Below are positions 18,545 to 27,041 of a stretch of DNA of 49,769 nt, piece by piece. Position 1 is the stretch's first letter; each line of letters starts with the position of its first letter. Below the pieces are notes generated by a model. The model was not told the origin of the DNA. It did not search any database and was given only the letters and a program-made list of their open reading frames with translations. The stretch is from Bacteroidia bacterium. GTDB taxonomy: Bacteria; Bacteroidota; Bacteroidia; Bacteroidales; Azobacteroidaceae. The position numbers and the translations under genes are program-made. The DNA lies in assembly GCA_025996815.1 (NCBI GenBank), contig BNTT01000004.1, positions 1 to 49,769 of the forward strand, written 5' to 3'.

Positions 18545-20545
18545 TTATGTCGCCTCCGCGACCTCGGAGGCTTCACTCGGTGTTTCCGGCTCAATCAGAC
18601 CTTGCTGCTGCAATATTTCTTGTGAGCGCGACAGCCATTGGCGTTTGCCAAAGATTTTTTCCAAATCGTCGGAATAGATGACCTCTTTTTCCAGCAGCAT
18701 ATCGGCTAACTCCTTGTGTTTATCCCTGTTAAGTTGCAAAATCTCTTTGGCACGCAGGTATTGCTCTTGAATGATGCGCTTGACTTCCTCGTCAATCAGC
18801 GTCGCCGTTTCGTCGCTGTATGGCTTGGTGAACGTGCCCCAGTCCTGACCGCTTGAATCGTAATAATTGAGGTTTGCCAGCCGCTCGCTCATACCGTAAT
18901 AGACCACCATGGCGTAGGCTTGTTTGGTCACTTTTTCCAAATCGTTGGCGGCACCGGTCGAGATTTTGCCGGTCGAGAGTTCTTCGGCTGCGCGCCCGCC
19001 CAATGTGGCGCACATCTCGTCCTGCAACTGCTGATAGGTGGTGATTTGCCGCTCTTCGGGCATATACCACGCCGCGCCGAGGCTCTTGCCGCGCGGCACG
19101 ATGGTCACTTTCACCAGTGGGTTGGCGTGTTCGAGCTTCCAACTGAGCGTTGCGTGACCCGCCTCGTGGAGGGCTATCGTTTGCCGCTCTTCGAGCGTCG
19201 TAATCTTCGATTTTTTCTCCAAACCGGCTACGATGCGGTCCACGGCATTCATAAAATCGTCGCGCTGCACCAGGTCTTTGCCGTTGCGGGCGGCAATCAG
19301 GGCGGCTTCGTTGCAGACGTTGGCGATGTCGGCACCCGAAAATCCGGGCGTTTGGCGCGCCAGAAACTCGGTATCGACCGTCTCGTCGGTCTTGATGTCG
19401 CGCAGGTGCACAATAAAAATCTCCTTGCGGTCGTTCAGTTCGGGCAAATCCACGTTGATTTGGCGGTCGAACCGTCCTGCGCGCAGCAACGCCTTGTCCA
19501 AAATGTCGGCACGGTTGGTCGCCGCGAGGATAATCACCCCGCTGTTGGTGCCGAAGCCGTCCATTTCGGTGAGCAATTGATTGAGTGTATTTTCGCGCTC
19601 GTCATTGCCGCCCATCGCCATATTGCGGCTGCGCGCACGCCCCACGGCATCAATCTCGTCGATGAAGACGATACACGGAGCCTTCGCCTTGGCTTTGGCA
19701 AACAAATCGCGCACGCGCGAAGCCCCTACGCCCACGAACATCTCCACGAAATCGGAACCCGACAGCGAGAAAAACGGCACGTCAGCCTCGCCTGCCACGG
19801 CTTTTGCCAGCAGCGTCTTACCCGTACCCGGAGGTCCCACCAGCAACGCGCCCGTCGGGATTTTCGCTCCGAGTTTCGTATATTTGTCGGGATTTTTCAA
19901 GAAATCGACTATTTCTTCCACTTCCTGCTTGGCTTCCGAAAGCCCTGCGACATCCTTAAACGTGGTTTTTTTGTTGGCATCCGACGTTTTGTCGTACATC
20001 TGCGCCTTCGTGTTGCCCACGCCAAAAATGCCGCCGGCACCGCCGCCGCCCATTTTGCGCATCGCATACATCCAGATGACGACGATAAACAGGATTGGGA
20101 ACAAACTGCTCAACAAACTGAGCCAGAAATTGCCGCCCTCCTCATATTTGACGGTCGCGTCGATGTGGTATTGCTCCTTCGTTTTGTCGAAGAAATCCGA
20201 AAAGCGGTCGGCAGACGGCAACGTCACTTTCACGCTCGGCTGCTCCATCTCGCCCGTCCACCGGTTGGGGGTAGCGACAGGCAGGGTATCGCCAAAAATC
20301 GCTTTTTGGTGCTCCGGCTTCACGACGGCGAGCACCAGATTTTCTTTGAGATTGACCGTCATCTTCGCGAACACATTTTCGCGCGCGTGGCGTTGAAAAT
20401 CCGACCAGTCGATTTGTTTTTCGGTGGGCATAGCATCTTTGTTGGTAAAAAACATATATGCCAACAAGCCGAAAATGGCGAAATAGACCCAGTTGGGGTC
20501 GAATTTCATCTTTTTAGTTTTTCTTTTAACTGCATTTGTACTCAT
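18545..20545 (-). CDS. ftsH: ATP-dependent zinc metalloprotease FtsH
   Basis: Membrane-anchored AAA+ protease that degrades misfolded and regulatory membrane proteins; it assembles as a hexamer. It has 666 aa: TM1 at about 18-33, a periplasmic domain, and TM2 at about 141-162 followed by a Gly-rich linker. Walker A GPPGTGKT is at 237-244 and Walker B IVFIDEID at 292-299. The second region of homology includes [21 protein letters not shown]. The zinc motif HEAGH is at 460-464. The start codon overlaps the stop of rsfS (ATGA), giving translational coupling. Pore residues and catalytic sites all look intact. Confidence 0.97.
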   Translation of the reverse strand: MSTNAVKRKTKKMKFDPNWVYFAIFGLLAYMFFTNKDAMPTEKQIDWSDFQRHARENVFAKMTVNLKENLVLAVVKPEHQKAIFGDTLPVATPNRWTGEMEQPSVKVTLPSADRFSDFFDKTKEQYHIDATVKYEEGGNFWLSLLSSLFPILFIVVIWMYAMRKMGGGGAGGIFGVGNTKAQMYDKTSDANKKTTFKDVAGLSEAKQEVEEIVDFLKNPDKYTKLGAKIPTGALLVGPPGTGKTLLAKAVAGEADVPFFSLSGSDFVEMFVGVGASRVRDLFAKAKAKAPCIVFIDEIDAVGRARSRNMAMGGNDERENTLNQLLTEMDGFGTNSGVIILAATNRADILDKALLRAGRFDRQINVDLPELNDRKEIFIVHLRDIKTDETVDTEFLARQTPGFSGADIANVCNEAALIAARNGKDLVQRDDFMNAVDRIVAGLEKKSKITTLEERQTIALHEAGHATLSWKLEHANPLVKVTIVPRGKSLGAAWYMPEERQITTYQQLQDEMCATLGGRAAEELSTGKISTGAANDLEKVTKQAYAMVVYYGMSERLANLNYYDSSGQDWGTFTKPYSDETATLIDEEVKRIIQEQYLRAKEILQLNRDKHKELADMLLEKEVIYSDDLEKIFGKRQWLSRSQEILQQQGLIEPETPSEASEVAEAT

Positions 20546-20901
20546 AAGTCATCCGGAATTTCTGTTGTTTCGGCATCTGCCCATAGATTTTCTAAATTGT
20601 AGAAATTGCGCAGTTCGGGGATAAAAATGTGCACGAGCACCGTGCCGTAGTCCATCGCAATCCACTGTGCTTCCTGCATTCCAATAGCCCCAAGCGGCTT
20701 CTCTTTCAGGTCGTCGCCCACTTTGTCCCAAACGCTGTCTGAAAGCGCGGACACCTGCGTAGGCGTATTGCCCTGAGCCACAATGAAATAGTTGCAAATA
20801 GAGCCGTCAAGTTTGGAAACGTCCAGCGTCACGATTTTCTGCCCTTTTTTCTCTTGCAGTGCCTCAACTATTTTATTAACCAATATTTTTGTATCGTCCA
20901 T
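20542..20901 (-). CDS. rsfS: ribosome silencing factor RsfS
   Basis: RsfS/Iojap family protein, 119 aa, which binds ribosomal protein uL14 and blocks subunit joining under poor nutrition. Family motifs are present: VTLDVSKLDGSICNYFIVAQG, then GNTPTQVSALSDSVWD, and WIAMDYGTVLVHIFIPELRNFYNLENLW. ATG 20901 is chosen because it sits 10-20 bp downstream of a TACCTTTGC element at 20912-20920. A longer in-frame reading would cross the promoter and the next gene's end. It is followed directly by ftsH (4-bp overlap), a common order in Bacteroidota. Confidence 0.94.
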   Translation of the reverse strand: MDDTKILVNKIVEALQEKKGQKIVTLDVSKLDGSICNYFIVAQGNTPTQVSALSDSVWDKVGDDLKEKPLGAIGMQEAQWIAMDYGTVLVHIFIPELRNFYNLENLWADAETTEIPDDL

Positions 20902-20911
20902 TTTTTTGGCT

Positions 20912-20920
20912 GCAAAGGTA
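20912..20920 (-). promoter_or_regulatory. -7 element for rsfS-ftsH operon
   Basis: TACCTTTGC on the minus strand, 11 bp upstream of the rsfS ATG. It matches the TAnnTTTG consensus and rules out the longer rsfS start. Confidence 0.7.
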
Positions 20921-20953
20921 CAATAATTTTTTGTATTTCCAAGCGATACGAAT

Positions 20954-21736
20954 CTACTTGGGGTGTGCCAGCCGAAAGCCCGTCGCCTCGTCGAAGCGGG
21001 AGGGATGATTAGCTTTGCGATCCAGCACTCGGCAGTTCGGCGCATCAACAGCCCAACTGCCACCGCGCTGCACGCGTTGCGTGCCGCCTTCAACGCCGGT
21101 AGGGTTGTGTCCATTTTCGTCGAAACCTGCCGGATAGTTGTCCCGATTATACCAATCGCTACACCACTCAGCTACGTTACCACTCATATCATAAATGCCT
21201 AACCCGTTGGGGAGTTTCGTGCCCACTTTGTGCACGCCGGGAGTTGTTGTTACATAAGAATTCATATAATACCACGCTACTTTGTCTATATCGTCGCTGC
21301 CACTGTATGCGTAGGCATCCTGAGAAAGTCCGCCCCGCGCGGCATATTCCCATTCAACTTCGGTGGGTAAACGGTAGCTCTTGCCGCTCAACTCATTGAG
21401 TTTTTTTATGAAATCCTGTGCATCATTCCAACTGACGTTATACACCGGAAAATCGTCGTCTTTGCCGACCTCGGTTCTGGGAGGCAGACCGTACCAACTA
21501 CCCATCACGCTCAACCACTGTTTTTGCGTAACTTCATATTTTCCCATTTGGAAACCTACGAGGAGTACATTTCGGTCGTTGATACGGGCAAAGCCGCTGC
21601 CAATGACCTCTACCATTTCTATTTCTATATCCTCGGGCGAGGTGGTCGACTTTTCGGGAGGGTCGTCGGGGTCGATAAGAGAGCAACTGCTGAACAGCGT
21701 CAGTGTTGCCAAAAGCATTAAAGAAATCCGTCGCAC
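20954..21736 (-). other. possible separately translated FGE-like lipoprotein inside the ilvD frame
   Basis: The segment starting at GTG 21736 ([19 protein letters not shown]) reads as a textbook lipoprotein signal: two Arg, a hydrophobic core, and a lipobox FSSC. It precedes an FGE-like domain of about 220 residues. SUMF1-like lipoproteins of this size are usually free-standing in Bacteroidota, for example the gliding/T9SS proteins GldK and GldJ. I see no strong Shine-Dalgarno sequence, but Bacteroidota often lack one. Confidence 0.5.
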
Positions 21737-23557
21737 CGCTCCCTTGTCTGCCGAACTGACCATTGAGGCATACGCTTGCAGGGCTTTTGAAACCGTGCGC
21801 GTGCGGTGAGGTGGCGTGAAAGCCTTGTTGCCTCGTGCCTCTTCTTCCTTGCGGCGGGCAGCGAGGACTTCATCGGACACTTCCACCTTGATGCTGCGTT
21901 CGGGAATGCTGATTGTGATGGTGTCGCCCGTCCGCACCAAGCCGATGACACCGCCGGCGGCGGCTTCGGGGGATACATGACCGATGGACAAGCCGGAGGT
22001 GCCGCCCGAAAAGCGTCCGTCCGTGATGAGCGCGCAGGCTTTGCCCAAGTGGCGCGATTTGATGTAGGAGGTGGGGTAAAGCATTTCCTGCATACCGGGT
22101 CCGCCTTTCGGACCTTCGTAGGTGATGACTACCACGTCGCCTGCCTTCACATTGCCGTTCAGAATGCCATCGCAGGCGGCTTCTTGCGAATCAAACACTT
22201 TGGCGGTGCCGGAGAATTTCAGGATGCTCTCGTCCACGCCGGCGGTTTTCACCACGCAGCCGTCCTGCGCGATATTGCCGTAGAGCACGGCTAAGCCGCC
22301 GTCTTTGCTGTAGGCGTGGGCGATGTCTCGGATGCAGCCTTCGGCGCGGTCAATATCCATTTCATCCACGTCGTAATATTCTTCCTGTGAACCGAACTTC
22401 AAATTAAATTGATTGCCGGGTGCCGCCGTATATAGCTGTAGAGCTCCTGTGGACATACTGTCCTCGCAAATATTGTATTCTTCAATGGCTTCTGCCAATG
22501 TTTTCCCGTCCACACGCTTCAGAGAGGCATCAATCAAACCGCCTTTGTGCAATTCGCCAAGAATGCCGAGAATACCGCCGGCGCGGTTGACATCTTGTAT
22601 ATAGTATTTATTGGTATTCGGTGCCACTTTGCACAGACAGGGCGTTTTGCGCGACAGGCGGTCGATGTCTTGCATGGTGAAGTCCACGCCCGCTTCCTGC
22701 GCCACTGCCAGGAGATGCAACACCGTGTTTGTGGAGCCGCCCATGGCAATATCCAAAGTCATAGCATTCAGAAAGGCTTCTCGCGTGGCAATGCTTTTCG
22801 GCAAAACGCTTTCGTCGCCTTCTTCGTAATATTTATAGGCATTTTTGACAATCAGACGGGCGGCATCGCGAAATAAATTTTCGCGGTCGGCATGGGATGC
22901 CAGCAAGGTTCCGTTGCCCGGCAAAGCCAAACCGATGGCTTCATTCAGGCAATTCATCGAGTTGGCGGTAAACATTCCCGAACATGAGCCGCAAGTGGGA
23001 CAAGCATTTTGTTCGATTTTACGAACCTGTTCGTCCGAAACGGATTCGTCGGCACTCTGCACCATGGCATCAATCAAATCCAAGCCGTGCCCGTCGAGCC
23101 GTCCGGCTTCCATGGGTCCGCCGGAAACGAATACCGCGGGGATATTCAGGCGCATCGCCGCCATGAGCATCCCCGGCGTGATTTTGTCGCAGTTGCTGAT
23201 GCACACCATCGCATCGGCTTTGTGGGCTTGCACCATATATTCGACGCTGTCGGCGATGATGTCGCGGCTTGGCAACGAGTAGAGCATCCCGTCGTGACCC
23301 ATCGCTATGCCGTCGTCGATGGCGATGGTGTTAAATTCGGCGGCGAAGCAGCCCAATTCCTCGATTTTTGCTTTTACATATTGCCCAATTTCGTGCAGAT
23401 GTACGTGCCCGGGCACAAACTGCGTGAACGAATTGACAATCGCGATGATGGGCTTGTTCATCTGCTCGGTGGTCATGCCGTTGGCTTTCCACAAGGCACG
23501 TGCGCCCGCCATCTTGCGTCCGTTCGTGCTGCTATAACTTCTAAGCTGATTTTTCAT
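20954..23557 (-). CDS. ilvD: dihydroxy-acid dehydratase fused in frame to an FGE/SUMF1-like lipoprotein
   Basis: Single open frame of 867 aa from ATG 23557 (ATG 23566 is also possible; residue numbers here count from 23566). Residues 1-612 are a complete IlvD, the Fe-S enzyme of valine/isoleucine synthesis, with [11 protein letters not shown] (Cys122, Cys126) and [18 protein letters not shown] (Cys189-Cys206). Its natural C-terminus is [16 protein letters not shown]. Instead of a stop, the frame continues into [17 protein letters not shown], a lipoprotein signal with lipobox Cys628. A formylglycine-generating-enzyme-like C-type-lectin fold follows (about 650-870: [42 protein letters not shown]). 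The second part may be made separately from GTG 21736 or ATG 21718, so this could be two overlapping genes rather than a working fusion. No other ilv genes are nearby. Confidence 0.85.
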   Translation of the reverse strand: MKNQLRSYSSTNGRKMAGARALWKANGMTTEQMNKPIIAIVNSFTQFVPGHVHLHEIGQYVKAKIEELGCFAAEFNTIAIDDGIAMGHDGMLYSLPSRDIIADSVEYMVQAHKADAMVCISNCDKITPGMLMAAMRLNIPAVFVSGGPMEAGRLDGHGLDLIDAMVQSADESVSDEQVRKIEQNACPTCGSCSGMFTANSMNCLNEAIGLALPGNGTLLASHADRENLFRDAARLIVKNAYKYYEEGDESVLPKSIATREAFLNAMTLDIAMGGSTNTVLHLLAVAQEAGVDFTMQDIDRLSRKTPCLCKVAPNTNKYYIQDVNRAGGILGILGELHKGGLIDASLKRVDGKTLAEAIEEYNICEDSMSTGALQLYTAAPGNQFNLKFGSQEEYYDVDEMDIDRAEGCIRDIAHAYSKDGGLAVLYGNIAQDGCVVKTAGVDESILKFSGTAKVFDSQEAACDGILNGNVKAGDVVVITYEGPKGGPGMQEMLYPTSYIKSRHLGKACALITDGRFSGGTSGLSIGHVSPEAAAGGVIGLVRTGDTITISIPERSIKVEVSDEVLAARRKEEEARGNKAFTPPHRTRTVSKALQAYASMVSSADKGAVRRISLMLLATLTLFSSCSLIDPDDPPEKSTTSPEDIEIEMVEVIGSGFARINDRNVLLVGFQMGKYEVTQKQWLSVMGSWYGLPPRTEVGKDDDFPVYNVSWNDAQDFIKKLNELSGKSYRLPTEVEWEYAARGGLSQDAYAYSGSDDIDKVAWYYMNSYVTTTPGVHKVGTKLPNGLGIYDMSGNVAEWCSDWYNRDNYPAGFDENGHNPTGVEGGTQRVQRGGSWAVDAPNCRVLDRKANHPSRFDEATGFRLAHPK

Positions 23558-23585
23558 GAATTGCATATTCTTTCTGAAATTTTCT

Positions 23586-23626
23586 GCAAAGGTAGCGTTT
23601 TTTCTTGAAAAAAGTTGTACCTTTGC
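23586..23626. promoter_or_regulatory. divergent promoters of ilvD and the pdxA-like operon
   Basis: TACCTTTGC on the minus strand at 23586-23594 faces ilvD. TACCTTTGC on the plus strand at 23618-23626 faces the pdxA-like gene. The plus element fixes the pdxA-like start at ATG 23651, because the upstream in-frame TTG at 23615 lies in the promoter. Confidence 0.7.
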
Positions 23627-23650
23627 CCTGCTTTTAATACAAATTTAGAA

Positions 23651-24685
23651 ATGAGCGATAAAAAAATAAAAGTGGGCATCAGCCAGGGCAACCCCAATGG
23701 GATTGCTTCCGAACTTGTTCTCAAGACGTTTGATAATCAGACTATGTATGAGGTGTGCACCCCTGTGGTGTATGGGTCTGCCAAGATTTTGGCTATTCAT
23801 CGGAAAATGATGGAGTTGCCGTTGGTCAATATCAGCAATATGCGCGAGGGCGATGTGCCGGGCAATGGTCGCCTGAATGTGGTCAATGTCGTTCCCGAAG
23901 ATTTTTTGGTGGAGGCGGGGCGGCTGACAGACGAGAGCGTCAGGGCAGCCGACGAATCGCTGAAAAGGGCGTGCGAAGACCTGAAAAACGGGTTTGTGGA
24001 CGCGCTGGTTACACTGCCCGCCACGTCGCAGGATGCAGCCGAGGTTCTTTTTCCCGAACAAAAAGACGAAGCCCTGAAAATCGTGCTGCAAGATACGCTG
24101 CGTATTGCTCTGGCGACGGATGCGGTGCCATTGTCGGAGGTGTCGCGGTTGCTGTCGCTCGAAAAACTCTTCGAGCGCATCAAGGCATTGCAATCGGCAC
24201 TGGTGCACGACTTTCTGATTACTTCGCCGCGCATCGCCGTGCTGGCTCTCAACCCGCAGGCGGGACAGGAGGAAGCCGACATCATCCGTCCGGCTATTCA
24301 GAAAGCCACCAGCGGCGGGGTGTTCTGCTTCGGACCCTTCGTGGCGGATGAATTTTTCGGCACGGACGCGCCCAAGAAATACGATGCCATTTTGGCGATG
24401 TATCACGACCAGGGTATGTCGGCTTTTCAGTCGATGACGGCGGGGCACGGAGCCATCTACACCGCCAATTTGCCGTTCGTGGTTACGGCTCCGGCGCAGG
24501 GGCTGTGCCGCGAAAAGGCAGGCAAAAACGTTTGCGACCCCGAAGCCTTCCGTCAGGCAATCTACGTGGCAGTCAAACTGTTTCAAAACAGGCAACTCGA
24601 CCGCGAAATCAACAAAAATCCCCTGAAAAAACAATACTTTGAACGCGGCTCGGACAATGAAAAACTTGATTTGACAAAAGAGTGA
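23651..24685 (+). CDS. PdxA-family protein with degenerate metal site
   Basis: Protein of 344 aa aligned along its length with 4-hydroxythreonine-4-phosphate dehydrogenase of Bacteroidales: the GISQGNPNGI start, NRLNVVN-like GRLNVVNV, RIAVLALNP, YHDQG and DPEAFRQAIY. Several catalytic features of PdxA are missing. Of the three metal-binding histidines known in E. coli PdxA (166, 211, 266), only the last remains (His252 in YHDQG). The first is Ala158 (LATDAVPL) and the second is Gln203 (LNPQAG). The substrate-binding GHTE loop is also absent from residues 120-150. The gene is coupled to the next one (stop and start within 3 bp). It is probably not a working PLP-pathway dehydrogenase; it could be a paralogue with a new role or a true pdxA with lost activity. 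Confidence 0.8.
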   Translation: MSDKKIKVGISQGNPNGIASELVLKTFDNQTMYEVCTPVVYGSAKILAIHRKMMELPLVNISNMREGDVPGNGRLNVVNVVPEDFLVEAGRLTDESVRAADESLKRACEDLKNGFVDALVTLPATSQDAAEVLFPEQKDEALKIVLQDTLRIALATDAVPLSEVSRLLSLEKLFERIKALQSALVHDFLITSPRIAVLALNPQAGQEEADIIRPAIQKATSGGVFCFGPFVADEFFGTDAPKKYDAILAMYHDQGMSAFQSMTAGHGAIYTANLPFVVTAPAQGLCREKAGKNVCDPEAFRQAIYVAVKLFQNRQLDREINKNPLKKQYFERGSDNEKLDLTKE

Positions 24686-24687
24686 GT

Positions 24688-25827
24688 ATGAACAAGATAG
24701 CATTAGTAGTGGGCGGCAGCAACGGGATTGGCTTGGCGATGTGCAGGGAGATGCTTCGCCGCGGCTATACGAAAATATATATTCTGGACAGAAGCCTGCC
24801 TGCGGTGGATTTGGGCAAGCGGGCGGTGTTTGTGCAGTTCAATCTCCTGAACAGAGACTATGCGGTGCTCAACCGGTTTTCGGACATCGACACGCTGATT
24901 TTGACCTGCGGTTTTGGGCGCGTGGCGGCTTTTGACCGGCTCACGGATACGGAAATTTGCAATCTTTTTCAGGTGAACGCGCTGGCTGTGAGCCGCATAC
25001 TCAAACATTTTTATCCGCAAATGCAGCGCAGCGAGCCTTTCTACTGCGCCGTTATGGGGAGCATCGCCGGACTGCTCAGTTCACCGATGTTTGCCGTCTA
25101 TGGGGCAACGAAAGCGGCGGTGTGCACACTCATCGAGAGCCTCAACATCGAATTGGAAGCAGCAGGCACGCCCAATCGCATCCTCAACATCTCGCCCGGC
25201 TCCATCAAGGGCACGAAATTTAATGGTGGCGACAACGATTTGCAACAAACCGCACCCCTGGCTGGCGACATCTTAGACCGCACATTCCGGCGCGACGTGC
25301 TGTTCATCCCCGAATATGAACAGGTCTTCAAGGGCGTTTTGGCACGCTATCATCAGGATGCGCACCAATTCGGATTGGAATCCTACGGCTACAAGCAGGC
25401 ATCGGGACGCCTCGGCGACAAGCCGCAAGTGCGGACAGGCTATCTGAGCGGCACATTCGACCTCTTCCACATCGGGCATCTCAACCTGTTGAAGCGGGCA
25501 AAAGCCTGTTGCGACTATCTGGTGGTGGGTGTCCACCGAGATGCCTCACACAAGGGGAAAGAGGTGTTCATCTCGTTTGAAGAGCGCGCGGATATCGTCA
25601 AAAGCATCGAATACGTCGATAAGGTCATCCCCGCCCCGCGAGAGGATATAGATGCCTACCCCGAAATAAAATACAACTACCTGTTTGTGGGCAGCGACTA
25701 CGAAGGCAGCGAGCGATTCAAACGCTACGAAGCCTATTTTGAAGACAAGGCAGTGGAAATCGTCTATTTCCCCTACACCGAAGGCACCAGCAGCACCCAG
25801 CTGCGGAGCAGGATTGCCGAGAAATGA
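24688..25827 (+). CDS. fusion of short-chain dehydrogenase and TagD-type cytidylyltransferase
   Basis: Protein of 379 aa from ATG 24688; a GTG at 24682 overlapping the pdxA-like stop is an alternative. The N-terminal half is a classical SDR: NAD(P) site GGSNGIG at 9-15, catalytic Ser near MGSIAG, and YGATK (Tyr138, Lys142). From residue about 250 a nucleotidyltransferase of the glycerol-3-phosphate/ethanolamine-phosphate cytidylyltransferase type begins: GYLSGTFDLFHIGHLNLL (HIGH at 261-264) and the TEGTSSTQL signature near the end. The pairing implies reduction of a keto-sugar phosphate or similar compound followed by activation as a CDP-polyol. That resembles the logic of the CDP-ribitol synthase Bcs1, but with reversed domain order and a different transferase family. 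The substrate is unknown. Confidence 0.85.
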   Translation: MNKIALVVGGSNGIGLAMCREMLRRGYTKIYILDRSLPAVDLGKRAVFVQFNLLNRDYAVLNRFSDIDTLILTCGFGRVAAFDRLTDTEICNLFQVNALAVSRILKHFYPQMQRSEPFYCAVMGSIAGLLSSPMFAVYGATKAAVCTLIESLNIELEAAGTPNRILNISPGSIKGTKFNGGDNDLQQTAPLAGDILDRTFRRDVLFIPEYEQVFKGVLARYHQDAHQFGLESYGYKQASGRLGDKPQVRTGYLSGTFDLFHIGHLNLLKRAKACCDYLVVGVHRDASHKGKEVFISFEERADIVKSIEYVDKVIPAPREDIDAYPEIKYNYLFVGSDYEGSERFKRYEAYFEDKAVEIVYFPYTEGTSSTQLRSRIAEK

Positions 25828-25851
25828 TGCGCTTTTAGTTATTTTGACCTG

Positions 25852-27027
25852 CTAATACGCATGGTCTCTTGGGAACGCTTCGCCGCCCCACGCTTTTTTC
25901 GATGTCCACGCCTCGGCGGGTGATGTCCAAAACGGATGGTCTGCCGCCAGCCCCAAGGGTAGAAATGCCAGCGAGGCGAGGTAGAGGCTGCCGTTGTTGG
26001 TGTAGCGGTCGGATATGTTGGGTTGGGAGCCGTTGAAACCTAACGTCAGATAGCCTGCGGCATTGAAATTCTGACCGGATGCGAACATTCGCCCGATGAC
26101 CGCCGTCATCGCGGCGCGCACCTGTCCGGCGGGCAGTTCTTCGGGCAATAGTTCTTTCCACGCCAGCAAAGCCAGCGGTTGCAACACGCCCGAACGGTAG
26201 GTGATGGAACGCCCAAACACGGGAAACGTGCCTTCGGGCGAAATCAGCCGTTCCAAAATCATCCCAAAACGCTGCATCCGCTTCACCGCCTCGCCGTGGC
26301 GACGGTCTTTCACCGCTTCCAGACACTCCACATACATGGGGTGAATCACAAAACTGTTGTAATAGTCGAACGCAAAATGCTCCCCGTCGGCATACCAGCC
26401 GTCGCCCACATACCACTCCTCAATTTTATGAAACGCCGAACTGATGCGGTAGTTATCGGCATCGGCACCCGCTTTTTTCAAAAAAGTTTCGACCGTAGCC
26501 GAGAATAGCAGCCAATTGTTGTAAGGTGGGTCTATGCGGCGCAGTTGCTTAAATTCCTCCACAAACCGCGCTTTCGTTACCGCGTCCAGAGGCATCCACA
26601 ATTGGTCATAGCCGCGCAAAAAACTACTCGCGATAAATGCGGCATCCACCAGCGGCTGCCCCTCCTTGCGCCACAGCAGATAATCGGGACTGTCGGGATT
26701 GACGGCGTGGGCGTAACTTTTCAATGCCCATTCACGCAATTGCTTCCGCTGTGCACCCTCCGGCGTGGCATCGTCGGGCAATGCCAGCCACGGTGCCAGC
26801 CCCGCCATCAGCCGTCCGAAAGCCTCCATATAGGTAACCCGCTTGTCGCGACCGTCCCACGTGGGGCTGAGTTCGACCAGCATACGCTGTTGGAGTTTTC
26901 CCTCACTCATGGTGCTCAGCACGGGAGCCGCCATACGGTAGAGGGCATCACACCATAGTTCACGGTCGGTCGCCTGTGCACTTACGCCGGCAAACAAAGA
27001 AAAGGCGAGCAGTACAATCTTTTTCAT
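25852..27027 (-). CDS. DUF2264 family secreted protein
   Basis: Protein of 391 aa from ATG 27027 (MKKIVLLAFSLFAGVSAQA signal peptide). An in-frame start at 27054 overlaps the end of the previous gene and is less likely. Typical DUF2264 segments are FGRLMAGLAPWLALP, DYLLWRKEGQPLVDAAFIASSFLR, PPYNNWLLFSATVE, GDGWYADGEHFAFDYYNSFVIHPMY and FPVFGRSITYRSGVLQPLA. The family has an (alpha/alpha)6-barrel-like architecture seen in polysaccharide-active proteins, but its activity is unsettled. It lies 14 bp downstream of the transglutaminase-like gene on the same strand, so the two form an operon. Confidence 0.85.
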   Translation of the reverse strand: MKKIVLLAFSLFAGVSAQATDRELWCDALYRMAAPVLSTMSEGKLQQRMLVELSPTWDGRDKRVTYMEAFGRLMAGLAPWLALPDDATPEGAQRKQLREWALKSYAHAVNPDSPDYLLWRKEGQPLVDAAFIASSFLRGYDQLWMPLDAVTKARFVEEFKQLRRIDPPYNNWLLFSATVETFLKKAGADADNYRISSAFHKIEEWYVGDGWYADGEHFAFDYYNSFVIHPMYVECLEAVKDRRHGEAVKRMQRFGMILERLISPEGTFPVFGRSITYRSGVLQPLALLAWKELLPEELPAGQVRAAMTAVIGRMFASGQNFNAAGYLTLGFNGSQPNISDRYTNNGSLYLASLAFLPLGLAADHPFWTSPAEAWTSKKAWGGEAFPRDHAY

Positions 27028-27041
27028 CGGGTATAAATCAT

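Noticed and set aside
18920..20602. 560-codon open frame antisense to ftsH
   Set aside because: It is the mirror of a GC-rich conserved gene, has no promoter, and its His/Arg/Gly-rich product is typical of an antisense shadow frame.
20954..23557. Sulfatase-activating enzyme role for the FGE-like domain
   Set aside because: No sulfatase gene is nearby, and lipoprotein FGE-like domains in this phylum usually lack formylglycine-generating activity; only the fold is supported.
23615..23650. Longer start (TTG 23615) for the pdxA-like gene
   Set aside because: The added codons are the TACCTTTGC promoter element itself.
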